Positions 31,931 through 43,575 of a DNA stretch of 64,000 nt are shown piece by piece. Source of the DNA: Symbiodinium sp. CCMP2592 (Eukaryota > Sar > Dinophyceae > Suessiales > Symbiodiniaceae); contig CAJNDT010005880.1 of assembly GCA_905221615.1 (NCBI GenBank), positions 1,564,001 to 1,628,000 on the forward strand, written 5' to 3'. A program made the position numbers and the translations under genes. The notes beneath the pieces are model-generated. The model ran no database searches. It was not told the DNA's origin and saw nothing but the letters and a program-made list of their open reading frames with translations. Each line of letters begins with the position of its first letter. Positions within the stretch are counted from its first letter, which is position 1.

Positions 31931-34323
31931 CTGCCTTGTCCTCCGCCTGCACCCGCCCGGAAGGTCACAGTTGCACGAGGACCCTCGTCGCGGACATGCT
32001 TGCGGTTAGACGGTGCGCGAACAGAGAACAAAAAAGTTGCTGCTCATGCGAACCTTACGCGCAACCTACGCGGATTGCACCATCAGCCACACATTTGCAT
32101 TGTCCATGCCACAAATCAATGGCCCCCGCTGGAGCGTACCAAGCCCTTTAAGGACTGTCGTTGAGCTCCGAAAACCCGTTCACAAGCCAAACGGTGCATC
32201 GGAGCAAACAAACGTCCAGCCCTCCAAGCAGGGGTATGACGAGCAGCCACAACGAGGCCCTCTGGAGGCACGCCAAAATCTCCTTGGACGAGTGTGGTAG
32301 AACCGGAACGCGTTTTGCGAGCGAAGGTTTCCATTTGAATTTTGACGGGGAAATACGCTTTTAACGGCTACACTGGAGATATCATTATTTCAAGGTCGAC
32401 ATTGGGGTCGGAACCAGGCTTGGCATCCAAGCACCAAAGAAACATGAATTGAACATGAAGCATTTCGGTGTCCACACTGGGGCTAGAGACTTCGGAGCCC
32501 GGCCTAACACAACCGTTTCAGCGTCCACGCTGCGGCTACGTATTTCGGAGCTTGGCGTGGTATGCATCCAAACATCAACCGTTAGCGCCTCAGACAACCG
32601 TTTGCGCCTCAAACTGGGGTTGTGCAAATCGCGGACTGCCGGGCATCCAAACATATCCAAACATCAACCGTTGCAGCATGTTGCAGCGTCCGCGCGGGGG
32701 GTTCCGTCGTTGCGGAATGGCTGGGTTTTTGGTTCAGTTGGACAGTTTTTTTTGTATCACGTGTGGATCTCAGAAACGAGTTTCGGTCACTACTAGTACG
32801 TTTGGCCGGGAAACAGGTAGTTTTTCCACCGGCATTTCGGAGTCCAAGCTCGTTACGCAGATCTCGGGTGATGCATATTTCACCGCCATAGGTTGGGCAA
32901 AGTATCCTATCGGCAAAGCTGTTTAGAGGCCTGCTTTCATATCTGGGGATCGATTGCGTGCCGTTGGCTCGTGCGTCTACATGGTGTCCGCGTGCGCTTT
33001 CCAGAAGTCGGTCAGTCTTTCCAGATCTACCTCGGATTGGTATGGATTGTCAGCGTTCACTGGCAGAAGCAACAGGTTCGAAAATGATCAGGAGTGGAGT
33101 GAATTGTGTCACGTCGGCCCATGCGTTTACATGGCGCTTGCATGTTCCAGTCGTGATTTCTTCGCCTTCGCCGGAACAGGTGCGATCATTGGTGTGTTTT
33201 GGCTTCCGGAAGGGTCGGTTTCGCCTTTCGCTGCTAACAGTATGATAACGGTCTATATAGGGTGCAGGTGGTTGAAGTAGTCGTGCGAGGAAGCCACCAC
33301 CAAACGTGGAAAGGTTACGCGGCTAAGCGTTCTTTCGGTTATCACGCATGTCAGAAGGAGGGGTTTTACATGGATTCGATCGAAACCGTGGCGAAAGTGT
33401 AAGTTCATGAAAAAATGCTGACCAGGCAGGCGCGCGTAACACTGGAGGCTTGAGCAAACTCGGTGCCCAACTGTGTTTTCGCTTGGGTTTTAAATTCATT
33501 CTGCAACAGACGGCAGAACAAACAATTATCGTATACAGATAGAGTCTCACAAGAAGTAGTCCTACGTTGCTAAACTTGCCTTACGCAGGACTTGGGCAGC
33601 GCCAAGGATTGAAGCCTGAGGCAAGAGCTGAAGTCCCACAGGTCTTCATTTCGTTTACGCCACCACCTTCGCGAGTTGTCCGATGCGTACGAGAGGTTCG
33701 CATGTCCTGTGGGTTTTCGCCAGAGACATGCCTGGAGCCCACGCGCATCCACGCGCAGTTTTAGGCAGTCATCCTGATATTTGCGGAGATCGGGTGTCAG
33801 ATGGTGTCAGTACCCCCCCCCACCACCCCAAGGACCGAAGACCGCTCGGAAATGTGATTCAACGCACAACAACCAAGGATAACTGCGGGAAAACAGGGCG
33901 CGAAGTCTTTGTTCAAATTGGAAAAGCGTTTTTAGAGCTGCTCAATTCCGCTGCATCACGTTTGCAACCGCCGTGCTTTTGAGCTTGTCCGTTCGAGGAG
34001 TCATTCGTTTTTTTTCGGAACTACGTGCTTGACACGCATTCTTTAGCTTTGCAGTTCTACCACATCCGCCGCCCTCAGCAGCCGGGGGATTTTCGGCACA
34101 TGACCCCAGTTGCTGTACGCTGTTTGTTTTTTCGGTACCGCTTCGCCGCTCGGGCACCATGCTAACTGGGGGTCAAACGGCCCTCCTGTGGACAATTCGG
34201 CGATGATCGCTTGTTGTGCGTGGGTGGTATACTTACATCATGCTTGTATTGTCTCAGGACGAAACCATAAGATATTTGGAATGTAGCCCGTAAGGATGTC
34301 CGTGAAACAAGAACCCGACCCAG
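31931..34323. other. No gene recognised
   Basis: Short frames only. At about 32,560-32,690 words such as CAAACATCAACCGTT and CGTCC repeat imperfectly. Nothing here matches a family or forms an exon chain that I could follow. Confidence 0.5.
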
Positions 34324-34953
34324 GCAGGTGCAAAGCGATGCGCTCGAACAAGAAATTGAAGTTTCAAAACAGGCTTCATGTAGATGCTGTAGAAGCACAT
34401 CCGTGCCACTGGGTCCGAGAAGGCTGCGAGGCTGCTGCTGGACAGCTTCTCTGTACGACAAATCTGCGAGGCTTTGCAATTGGCATCGCATCAAGGAGCA
34501 TGAAATTCACGAACAATGAATTGCAGCAGGCCTTGGCATCGGCCACGTCTGATGATGTGGAGTGGCGCTCTCGGATCCTCTGACTTCGTGGGCGCAGCAG
34601 GAAGTCGAATCAACGGCCCGAGGCCACTTGTACTCGCTTTGGAAGGCCTCACCGAATTCGACGAGGCGGAATCGTCAGGTACAAGCGATTGATACGGGAT
34701 ACATGATGTTCATGCAGCAATCAGGTCCGACCCTTGTTTCTGGAAGCGGACGTCAACGCATTCTTGCAACAGGTCGAAGCCTCGCTTCTCTGCATAAGTA
34801 CCCAGCGTACTCTACTTCGATTCAAGCTTTTTCGGCATGCTGAGATGCTGCTCGTGACATGATTTGTTTGATGGCTGGGGCAGTTCCCGGGATGATCGGT
34901 GGCGCTAGGGACAACTTTCCCATACTGGCGGAAGCGTTGGAAGCTTTGAGCTG
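34324..34953 (+). CDS. Unknown multi-exon gene, helical protein (partial)
   Basis: Six in-phase exons bounded by AG|G acceptors: 34324-34372, 34423-34470, 34530-34566, 34601-34665, 34725-34846 and about 34919-34953. The joined protein is strongly helical: ALEQEIEVSKQ, AARLLLDSFSVRQICE, LVLALEGLTEFDE, LFLEADVNAFLQQVEASL, then NFPILAEALEAL. All introns read as GC-AG; the one at 34,567-34,600 is only 34 nt. Neither the start nor the end is fixed. No family recognised; a coiled-coil or helical-repeat scaffold is a guess. Confidence 0.55.
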
Positions 34954-35319
34954 AGGGGGCAACTGCAGCAGATCCTCGTGCTGCAGACTTAGTCGACAAT
35001 GAGTTTGAGCATGCACTGCTGCACGGTGGGCAGCATCACGTCGTCAATGCAGTTACGCTCCATGGTGGCGAAGTTGGTGTGTCGGCTGGCCACTCACGGG
35101 GAAGCCGTCGCCTCAGGCATACAGCACACGTTCAGATGTGCAGAGCCCTGATTGGCCGGCCCACAGCAGATGTCACAGGCAACATTGGAAAAACTGCTGG
35201 AAGCAAACATGCTGAATCTGTGCCGTCGCCTTAGCTGCTGTGCAACTGATGGTTGTTGTAGCCAGTTTCGATGCTTTTCTCCTCACACTTCTTTTGCGAC
35301 GCGCGGCACATCGCCCCAC

Positions 35320-36062
35320 AGAATGCTACGCAGAAGGTGTGCGATAGCTGCGCGAGCGAAGCAGGTTAGGCAGCAGGGCATCCGAAAGTACGCCGGCGAG
35401 CCGCGTGCCGCGGCGCGGCGAATGTGCACTTGTCTCATGTTCGAATTTCTGGCGCCCGAAGCAGGTGAGCCGTTGCTGCTGGATGAGGACACCGGTGTTG
35501 CAGAAGCTGCAGCACGAGCAGCGGGTGCACCCAGACCTTGTACATCACGTGTTGAGTTGGAGGATGCTGGAGGCTGCGGGACCACCATGCTGGGTTTCGC
35601 ACGCATTCGGCACTGTGTGACGAGCTCAGGTTTGTGCAGCGGTGAAGTTTTCGGCCGGGCGGCAAGTGCCGGCCGAAGTTGGGATGAAAGCATCGCATGT
35701 CTCAGCATCCGCGCGAGTGCGGGCGAGGCTGTCATTGGTGGTGGGTCTGCATCAGGTTCCAGTTTGCTGGCTCTTCGGCCGCATGAAGGGGGGTGCCATG
35801 GTGTGCCGATGTATGTGCCATGTGCCAATTCTTAGAGGGATCGACTTCGCAGCCTTGGATGAGGAGTCCTTCCAGTCACGGCTGCCCGAGCTTTCAGATG
35901 ACTGGGCCTGAGTTCACTGTGACGAATACACAAGATTCAAGAGCCTGTCAGACAACGTGTCAGGTACAGCGGATTCGGGTCCTTGCTTTGTTTGTGGAGC
36001 TGGGCCGCGTTGCCGACGAGGCGTTTGCAGCGCACTCGCCCCAATGCCTTGAAAGTAGGTAG
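35320..36062 (+). CDS. Unknown multi-exon gene (3' part)
   Basis: Exons ending at 35,391 and at 35465-35572, 35630-35804, 35838-35905 and 35964-36062 join in phase to a TAG at 36,060. The protein reads AAARAKQ-type basic helix, then LQKLQHEQRVHPDLVHHVL, then VPVCWLFGRMKGG, WIDFAALDEESFQSRLPEL, and ends RVLALFVELGRVADEAF. All four introns start with GC and end AG|G. Acidic, helical and of unknown family. It may be continuous with the gene at 34.3-34.95 kb, but a link was not found, and an antisense coding-like stretch lies between them (about 34,985-35,065). Confidence 0.55.
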
Positions 36063-36179
36063 GACCTATAGGATCCCAAGGCATGCTGTTTCCGCGATCT
36101 TATAATATTAATTTTAACGCTACGCCGCCCGCCTCGGCTGTGTAGCGGAACACGGTTGTCGATACGAGGAGAACGGGTA

Positions 36180-36348
36180 CAAGCGGGTGGGGTGAGGGGG
36201 TGAGGGGGTGAGGGGGGGGGGGGAGGGGGGGGGAGGGGGGGGAGGGGGGGGGGGGGGGGGGCGGGGGAGGGGGAGGGGGAGGGGGAGGGGGCCCACAAAT
36301 CAGGTAAAATGAGGCGGGGGAGGGGTGGGAGGGGGGGGGGAGGCCGAC
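36180..36348. repeat. Long G-rich polypurine tract
   Basis: About 170 bp of G runs broken by single A or T (GTGAGGGGG, GGGGGA units), including one run of more than 15 G. It starts about 120 bp after the stop of the preceding gene. Confidence 0.93.
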
Positions 36349-36734
36349 AAATCAGGTAAAATGAAGGGAAGCCGGGCAAGGGGGTGGCAAACGAACGCAA
36401 AAAACGGGTGTCCCCAAACATTTGGACCCTGCGGGTACCTGAGCTAACCCCCAAGACGCCTGGGCCTGTGGCCTCGGCGGATTATAACAGTACATTATGT
36501 TAGGGTGCGTTTGAGGAGGGTTTGTGGGTTTCTTCGGCAAAAAAGCGACCCGAGTCCGAGCAATGGTTGAGCCGCGATCCCAAGGCTGGAATCCCGCAAG
36601 GCGCTGGACCAGGCCTTCGGTCAAACCTGCTGGCCAACTGAAGCTTTAATGTTGGTTCAGGTGGCCGTTGTGGGTTTGCGGGCGTTTTGGTTTTCCGTGA
36701 CTCCTGTTGCATTTTGTTGTGTTCAAGACTCGTA

Positions 36735-36785
36735 CTTGCTGCTGCTGCTGCTGCTGCGGTTGCTGCTGTTGCTGCTGCTATTGCA
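36735..36785. repeat. (CTG)n triplet repeat
   Basis: About 15 CTG/TTG triplets; frames through it give Leu, Cys or (antisense) Ala runs. Confidence 0.93.
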
Positions 36786-36971
36786 TGATGTTGCACGTCC
36801 TCCTATGCCTGCGGACCGGGCTACACGAATTCTGCCCGTGTGTACAGCATCTGCCTCCCATGACGGGATCTACTCGTACGGCAGCGGTCACAACTGCACC
36901 AAGCCGGCTGGTTCTGGACATTGAGCGAACGTTAACCGTACTGAAACGTCACACAGGTCCTCCATTCATTC

Positions 36972-37301
36972 TTGACGGACGACTTGCTCCTGAAGCTTAA
37001 CGCTGTCGAACTTATGGATGCGCCCGGTGCAAAGTTGCTGTGCAAGTGCAGACATGATCCCATTTCAGCAAAGCACAACTGCTTCTGGGGCCTGCTCAAG
37101 TACTCATGCCACATATGCCATTCAGGGTGGTGCGAGCTGCTAGCTTGTGACTCCAGCTGCAGAAGGGCCCAAGTGTGCTACAAGCATTCGGCCATGAATT
37201 CGCCGATCTCCAGCAGTGCCTCGATAAATGAGCTCCTCATCCCGCCACAGTCCGACACAGCGCTTGAAGTTCAGCTTGACTTGGAGAGGAAGAGCATCTA
37301 A
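36972..37301 (+). CDS. Possible Cys-rich ORF, unknown
   Basis: A 109-codon frame beginning DDLLLKLNAVELMDAPG and containing closely spaced cysteines (CKC, CHICHSGWC, CDSSC). It may be a zinc-binding protein or parts of two exons: another frame over 37,168-37,228 also reads like protein (VLQAFGHEFADLQQCLDK). Not resolved further. Confidence 0.32.
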   Translation: MTDDLLLKLNAVELMDAPGAKLLCKCRHDPISAKHNCFWGLLKYSCHICHSGWCELLACDSSCRRAQVCYKHSAMNSPISSSASINELLIPPQSDTALEVQLDLERKSI

Positions 37302-37796
37302 GCTTCACAGCTATGCAGTTCTAGGCGAGGTGTTGCTTTGCTGCACATGCTACAGCTGAATCTCGCTGAGGTAGCATCAGTCGGTTGAAGGAGTTCTACT
37401 TACGAAGGCTCTCGCAAAGCGAAACTGCTGCGGTTTCACGGCTACGGGCGAAGTCGACAACTTTCTCCAGCCCACGACGGTCGCCAAGGACGGGGCAAAA
37501 TGGGCAAAGTAGGTACCAGTTGCGTGTACTTCTGCAGATGGCGACACGCAGGATCCTGCCACGTGAGACCGAATGGGAGGTGGCCAGCAGCAAAGGCTTC
37601 AGCAAGGCCTCCGTTGAAAGCTTCTTTTCTTTCTACTGTAGGGCATTGCAATCCATAGTTTCGCTCGGCAGTATCCTGCTGTCCAAGACTTGAGGCCTCC
37701 GAGACTTGCTCGAGTGTGCAGACATCTCCGTCCTCGAATCCACAAGAGTGAGCGTCCGAAAGACATCTCGTCATAGTATTTAGCCACGAAGCCAGC

Positions 37797-38072
37797 ATGA
37801 CCCAACTAAGGTGTACCAAAGCTGTACCTCGCAAGAGCATGGCTGACCTGGATGCGAAGCTTGAGACTGTGATGGCTGCTCTGGAAAGTAGGAGTGCCTT
37901 TCGACAGCGAGGGAAAGACAGAGACTGGTGGGAATTGAAGTGTTTCTATGCTAGACCGATGGATAAAGAGACCCGCTGTGAGATAAGCCAAGGGGAATCT
38001 TCTGCTCGAAAGCTTGTGAAGTGGAGAGGACACATAAACGACAGGCACGGTGTCGTCAGGAAGTCGATCTGA
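37797..38072 (+). CDS. Possible coding ORF, unknown
   Basis: A 91-codon frame with an internal start MADLDAKLETVMAALE at about 37,839 and charged sequence to a stop at 38,070. Codon-like composition and a helical start support coding. Splice sites were not resolved. It lies on the same strand as the neighbouring decoded genes. Confidence 0.35.
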   Translation: MTQLRCTKAVPRKSMADLDAKLETVMAALESRSAFRQRGKDRDWWELKCFYARPMDKETRCEISQGESSARKLVKWRGHINDRHGVVRKSI

Positions 38073-38860
38073 ATTGCACTCACACCGAGCATGAGGGTGC
38101 AAAGTCGGAGAGGCACGCGTAGTTTCGCAAACAGTGCAGAGCAGAAGCTCGAGTGCCTGTCACGCACGGGTCTAGAGGAACACTTTGGGTCTCGAACTCT
38201 GCGGTAGGAAGGAAGGAAGGAAAGCATGGTGGACATGCAGAATCCGAGCAGTGCAGTCAGCATGAGAAGAGGAGGAAAGGAGATCGTACCTGGCAGACCG
38301 TACGTTCCTCGGAGGGTAAGGGGTTTTCGTTCATCCACACAACATCTCAGTTTTGCTCAGCTTTCGGGGGCACTGTGGCACAATGTGATGTTCGCCGAGC
38401 ATGGCCGTGAATGCTGTGACGATCATCCAGACCAGAGCACCAAGCACGAACAACCGGCATGTAGCTCAAGAAGACGTCTGATTCCAGTACATTCAGACGG
38501 ATGAGCACTGCAGATGTTTGCATACGACATAGGCTCCACAGTGAGCAGTTGCTGCAGTGGCAGAGCGCAGGGGCAGCGCAAAGGGAGACACCCAGGATGC
38601 CTCGAACAAGCCCTTGTTGCAGGGGATGGGAAGATGCCACAGCAGCCTTCTTTTACAGGGGTCCGTCTCCCGGAAGGGACAATTCAAGCTTTCTTGAATA
38701 GTTAATCTAAGGAAGTTGCCAGCAGACAGATAGTAGTGTCAGTCATGTCAATAGCGGCCTGGCGGCAGGATTCTGGAGTGCCTCGAGCCGAACGCAATGC
38801 GTCATCTGAAGCAGCTCAGGTCAGGATCACGGTACATTCTGACTCAAAACACGATGCTAG
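38073..38860. other. Unresolved, possibly upstream exons of the next gene
   Basis: Short protein-like stretches such as MPQQPSFTGVRLPEGTIQ at about 38,632-38,690 suggest exons, but phases to the gene at 38,861 could not be set. A GGAAGGAAGGAAGG run lies at about 38,208. Confidence 0.35.
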
Positions 38861-39630
38861 GACAAGTGGCCAAGTCTCACAAAGTTTCAATGGATCCGAC
38901 CGTTCAGGCACCACATTGAAACGGCATTGCGCTGGACAACGCCAGATGTCAGCTTCATCGGGGAGGAAACTGCCCAGCAGGCGCGCACAGAACTCGCATG
39001 CAGCAAGTGGACTGAGTGCGACTTTGCCTTTAACTGATTTTGTTCCAAATCGAAGGTGAAGCAATTGAACGGAACGGCCCGTGTTTTGGCACCTGGCGTG
39101 TACGTGTTTTCCAAGCGTGCCGAGCACTTGATCGTCCAGAAGGATAGGGTCTTTAAACCTGCCAAGCGAAGCAGATGAAGCCCGAAAGCCGAAAGCTGGC
39201 GCAGGAGAGATATCTGAAAAAGATTGCCAAGAAATTAGTCGTCAACGAGGCTTGCATTGGGGCTCTTGGGGCCAACAACTTGAGCTGGAGGGTTCCTCCA
39301 TCCCAGTACAACCCTGCGTCCACCATCGTCAGTGAACTGGACAGCGAGTGTGGTACGGCTACCATCTACGCCGACACAGTTGTCACATGGGATGGCCCAG
39401 ACGTCGGCAACATGCAAGAGGTGAACGAGTACCTCGCATTGAAGACTGAAGATGAGCAGCGGCGCTGGTTCTATTCGCAGTGCCTCGCCGCAAAGATGAA
39501 TGCAGCAGATCAGGCAAAAGCAAGAAAGACGTTGGTCTCTGACCTCTACCTGAAAGTGAAGTCTGCCGCATTGCCAGTCGGAAGTTGGACGATGTTCATT
39601 CGGGAAGAACTTGCGCCTGCTACAGGATAA
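38861..39630 (+). CDS. Unknown protein gene, 3' part, three exons
   Basis: Exons 38861-39019, 39056-39160 and 39205-39630 give about 229 residues in phase to a TAA. Segments: KFQWIRPFRHHIETALRW, TARVLAPGVYVFSKRAEHL, then a long exon with ERYLKKIAKKLVVNEACIG and EDEQRRWFYSQCLAAK. The first exon follows an AG|G acceptor with an in-frame TAG just before it. Introns are very short: 36 nt (GA-AG; or 30 nt GC-AG from 39,026) and 44 nt (GC-AG). Without the first splice an in-frame TGA at 39,035-39,037 interrupts the frame. An ATG at 39,175 could instead start a separate 151-codon protein. No family recognised. Upstream exons are likely. Confidence 0.6.
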
Positions 39631-40599
39631 TGCAAGAGCCGAGGTGAGGGGTTCGCACAGATTGTACAGCAAGTTGTCGTAGAATTGATCGTTGAGCTAT
39701 GTTGCTTAGCAGTCTCAACTCTAAGAGCTGTGCTGAAAGTGGGGTTTTGACGGGCCCTGATTTCATCCCGCCGGCCGCCCTTAGCCCACTGTTTGTTCCC
39801 GTGAACTGTGCTTAGACACGCACGGCCTTTGACGCAAGGAGTCAAGAGATCAGCCTCGCACGTGTCAAGAATCGAAAGCATTCCCTTGCATCGTGCGCTG
39901 TAGTCTGCAGCTGAAGACATCCCACCAGAAGCGACTCTCCATGAGAGTATCCTCGGGTAAGGCTTGGGTCCTACGAGCGCGGGCAGGCTTAGCGTTGCTG
40001 CGGGTTGGAAATTACTGGGCGCATGCCACAATCAGCAGCATGAATGCTCTCGCAAGGATTTCTTGGCCCGGGCCAATGTCCCGGACAAGTTAGCGAAGGA
40101 TTTAGCAGATCCGTATTGCCTCTTGTCCTGACAGAATGCTAACATATGCAACTCCCCATTCCCCTCAGTCCTGTGCAAGGTGATCCTTCCGTGCGACTCT
40201 GCGTGACACGCCTGCTTGGGTTTATCGCAGGACGGCGAAGGGTGAAACATTGAATCGGATTGACTCGTCATCTCCAAGCCGGGAGCTGCTCTTCTTGCGT
40301 GCACACGCGAACATAATACATCACCATACGTGTATGTGTATATCCATGTATTTCAACACTTGGTTCAGTTGAGGTGTAGTTATTTTGTTCATGTGTGTGT
40401 GTGTGTGTGTCTGTGCGTGTCAGCAGGTGCCAGCTTGTATTGCAGGATGATGACGAGTCAGGTTCTTTGGGCAACCATGCCCTGCACAATGCATAACGAA
40501 AACACGGTGTTTGATTCGGTCGTAGCCATAGGCAGAAATCCGATGTAGTAGGAAATGCAGAGAATTTGGAGAAACAGCGAGACATGATCAAGGCGACGG

Positions 40600-40622
40600 T
40601 AAACGCACACACACACACACTC

Positions 40623-40654
<32 letters not shown>

Positions 40655-40832
40655 GTACATATTTATTTATTTATATGTGTATAGAGAAATGTATATACAT
40701 GCAAGCATGCATACATACAGAGACATCCATGCGAGCAGTTTCATATGTATAGTATGTGTATATGTACATATATATGTGACGCATGTATGTATGTATGTAT
40801 GTATACATGTATGTGTGTGTGTGTGTGTGTGT
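40600..40832. repeat. CA, TATATG and GTATGTAT microsatellites
   Basis: A short CA run, then TATATG hexamers, then ATGTATGTATGT and TG runs. Confidence 0.9.
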
Positions 40833-41449
40833 TGCAAGGCTCCCTCGAAATCCAGGGTATTTCCCAGCCATTGCCTAAATAAAACAGCTGGATGCCGGTT
40901 CGTTTTTGCACATTGATGGACACTAGAGAACATGCTCAGAGTCAAAGGTATTCCGCTGCTTGCAGCCTCACGTATGCCGTCAACTAGTCGTGTGTGTGTG
41001 TGTGTGCGCGTGTGTGTGCAAAGACTTCAATACAATCGTAATGCCTTAGAAATGTGTTCGAATCTCCCTCTCGGCGTGCAGTTATAATTAAGTGAAACTC
41101 ACCGTCATGTAAGTTTTCCTTGTTGATTGGGTTTATCGAAGAGACATATGTGGACACAGGCGCTGTGAATTTGTGTTTTGGCTTCTTCTTACTGCTGGTT
41201 TTCGAAATAAAACTGGGCTCTAACTCTTCTTGTGTTGTTTGTTCCTTAAATTGTTGAATGTCGTCTTCAAAGCATAAACGACCTCTGGTTCTTCTGGCTC
41301 ATGTGGGGTACTTGTCGCAAGGTTTCTTGCTCTTCTCGACCGCAAGGTTTCTTGCTCTTCTCGACCCCTGCAAAACCGTGCATATTCAAAATTTCGGCAT
41401 TTGGTCAATAGCGGGCTTACCATGTATACAGATTTGCATGTAATCAGGC

Positions 41450-41565
41450 ATGCACATGTACATGTACACATGCGTGTACATATACATACACGTACACGTA
41501 AACACAAACAACGAACACGTACACCACAGCTACATATACATATACATACACATACACATACATGC

Positions 41566-41598
<33 letters not shown>

Positions 41599-41772
41599 TA
41601 TATATATAGACGTATAAACGAATGAACACATACAAAACCGCTATACATCTACATCTACATGTACATCTACAGACATACAAGTGGGTGTGTCAACATGTAT
41701 GTGCATATGTGTGTATGTATGTGCTCTATGTCTGTATGTCTGTTAATATATATACATATATATAGATATATT
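41450..41772. repeat. TACA/TATA/CATA microsatellite cluster
   Basis: Interrupted TACATG, TATACATA and (TA)n units over about 320 bp. Confidence 0.9.
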
Positions 41773-42485
41773 TTTTTTTTCGTCAAGTGCTGACTGGGGC
41801 TGCAACTGGTGTGCGCAGAAGCGTACGCTTCCGGTGGCTGCTTTTGTGCTGCTGCTGCTGCTGCTGCTGCTGCTGTCACTGGCAAGCTTCTCTCATGCAG
41901 GGCACGTAATTAGTCGCAGTGTCAGGCGATTGTGGAGTCAGGTCGCTTGGACGATTGCCAATAATTTGGTGCATGACGTGTACACTCTTCGCCAGGTGGT
42001 TTTCTGAGAGAGAGAGTTGGCTAGTCTTCACCTCGCAGCTTGGGCAGGGCGAGAGGGAAAAAACAAATATATACACACATATATACATATATGGAAGATA
42101 TGTGTATATATAAATATGTATATCCAAATAGGTATGGCATGCATGCATATACATAGTGGTACTCGTATAGGTAGCACCGGCAACAGAAATAGTAATGTTC
42201 ATCGGGAAAATCGGGAACTAGTAATAGCTATGATAGCAGTAACAACCATCATAGTGGTTCTGGGAGTGGTAACGATACTGATAATCACCACAACGCAAGC
42301 CATAAGTATAATAAGCAGACTACTGTGTGCAAGCACTCCGAGTCTTATACGCAGTCTCTTTTGTCGTTCTGTTTCATATATGGGAGGACGAAGCGCTGCA
42401 TCAGCACAACTTCTTCTCAGCAGTCATGAGGCGGCTTGCTGCTTGAGCTGTGGCTCGTGAAAATATTCGCGCAGCGGCTTTGGTA

Positions 42486-43556
42486 ATGCGTCTTGTCGCG
42501 AGTTGCTGCGAGGCACCGTTTCCACAGTCGATTGCTGGCATGCTCGACAGCATCATGCCCAGTGACTTGCACGTCATCGCAGCTGTCGCTGCTGCATTGG
42601 CAGGGAAGTTCCATTAATTACTCAAGTACGGCTTCGTATATACTAATTGTTCAAGAATACAACTTCAGCGCACTTGTGGAATGTCCTAGCCGCTGCTTTC
42701 GAATTGATCTTGAGCTGCACTTCGACTGCACTGTTGACACTATTGAGTTGCATACAAGGCCGAGATGTTTCGGAGAGGCTTTGTGCGATCAATGCTTGGG
42801 CCGGGTTCCTATGGGTTCCTTTGCCCCACTGATGTTTCAAAAGCACTCCAGAAGCTTTCGTAAACCCTAACATGCAATGGAAGGCCACTGCTTCGCTGCA
42901 GTCTGAGGGCCTCAGCTTCTTTCTGAGGCGCCCTGGGATGATCCAGCATCTTCTCCCAAAACTGTGAAGTTCAAGACCATCTTGTCAGGTGGACGCCGTT
43001 GCTGCAGGACATGGCGTCCAAGACTGGTTGTTTCCGGTCGGGGTTGACGTTTGCGTTGAGCACCTGCTTCTTGCAATCATGAGATCGGTTCCACGAAGGA
43101 CCAAAGGGACAGAGGGATAAAGCCCATGCATGTGTACCATGCACAGTCACGCTACTTCATGACATCCCGGAAGGAGATGGTGTCCCTGGTCAGCGCAACG
43201 CAGAATGAAGTGGCCAAGGCGGCCATGGATGCCTGGGCCACGATTCTGCAGGCCCTCTGCACCATCAACCCTTGTCGCCTACTGTAATTGGCCTCCTGCT
43301 CTGCAGGACCGAGTGCCGATCACTGATAGCATTGACGAGGCAACAAACGTCTGCGGCCGGAAGTCGTTGACATTTGGCCGTAAAGGCATCAGTATCAGAT
43401 AGTATCACCCAGCTCGGACCATCACGCGGAACTCCTCACGGGGAGCTTCGTAGCTTCTTGGCCCGAAGCGCCGACGACCTTGTCGCAGCCACAGCCCCCC
43501 AAAAACACCCACAACCCCAAAAAACACCATGCACCACGTGTAGACGCAGTACGTAG
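42486..43556 (+). CDS. Unknown helical protein, multi-exon, just upstream of VTC4
   Basis: Exons 42486-42599, 42759-42859, 42989-43052, 43099-43251, 43307-43339 and 43386-43556 join without a frame break to a TAG at 43,554-43,556, about 211 residues. An extra exon at 42928-42963 also keeps the frame but would need a 25-nt intron, so it is doubtful. Text includes SIAGMLDSIMPSDLHVIAAV, EMFRRGFVRSMLGPGSYGF, YFMTSRKEMVSLVSATQNE and ELRSFLARSADDLVAATAP. Donors read GC, GT, GC, GC, GC. The ATG at 42,486 is a convenient start; in-phase codons continue upstream (ARENIRAAAL), so a 5' exon is possible. No family recognised. The stop is only 19 nt before the VTC4 ATG. Confidence 0.68.
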
Positions 43557-43575
43557 GCAAGGTGTAGCCAGAGCC
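43557..43575 (+). promoter_or_regulatory. 19-nt gap between two genes, with a possible trans-splice acceptor
   Basis: Between the TAG of the upstream gene and the VTC4 ATG there are 19 nt ending GTGTAGCCAGAGCC. AG dinucleotides here could serve as spliced-leader acceptors if the two genes are co-transcribed. This is inference; no leader is encoded in the DNA. Confidence 0.4.

Larger units (their letters stand above)
39631..42485. other. Intergenic, microsatellite-rich
   Basis: No gene found. TATATG, TATATA and CA/TG microsatellites lie at about 40,400, 40,600-40,830, 40,990 and 41,450-41,770; a (TGC)n run is at 41,848-41,876. Frames here are mostly repeat-driven. A hydrophobic frame at about 42,200-42,330 comes from AGTAATAG-like repeats. 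Confidence 0.65.

Noticed and set aside
30783..31952. 389-codon minus-strand ORF, the longest non-microsatellite frame
   Set aside because: It lies antisense to decayed retroelement coding sequence, is GC-rich and Arg/Ser/Gln-heavy, and shows no domain.
38990..39040. WTECDFAF as an RNA-virus polymerase motif A
   Set aside because: Only a loose resemblance; no GDD or other polymerase motif follows in the joined protein.
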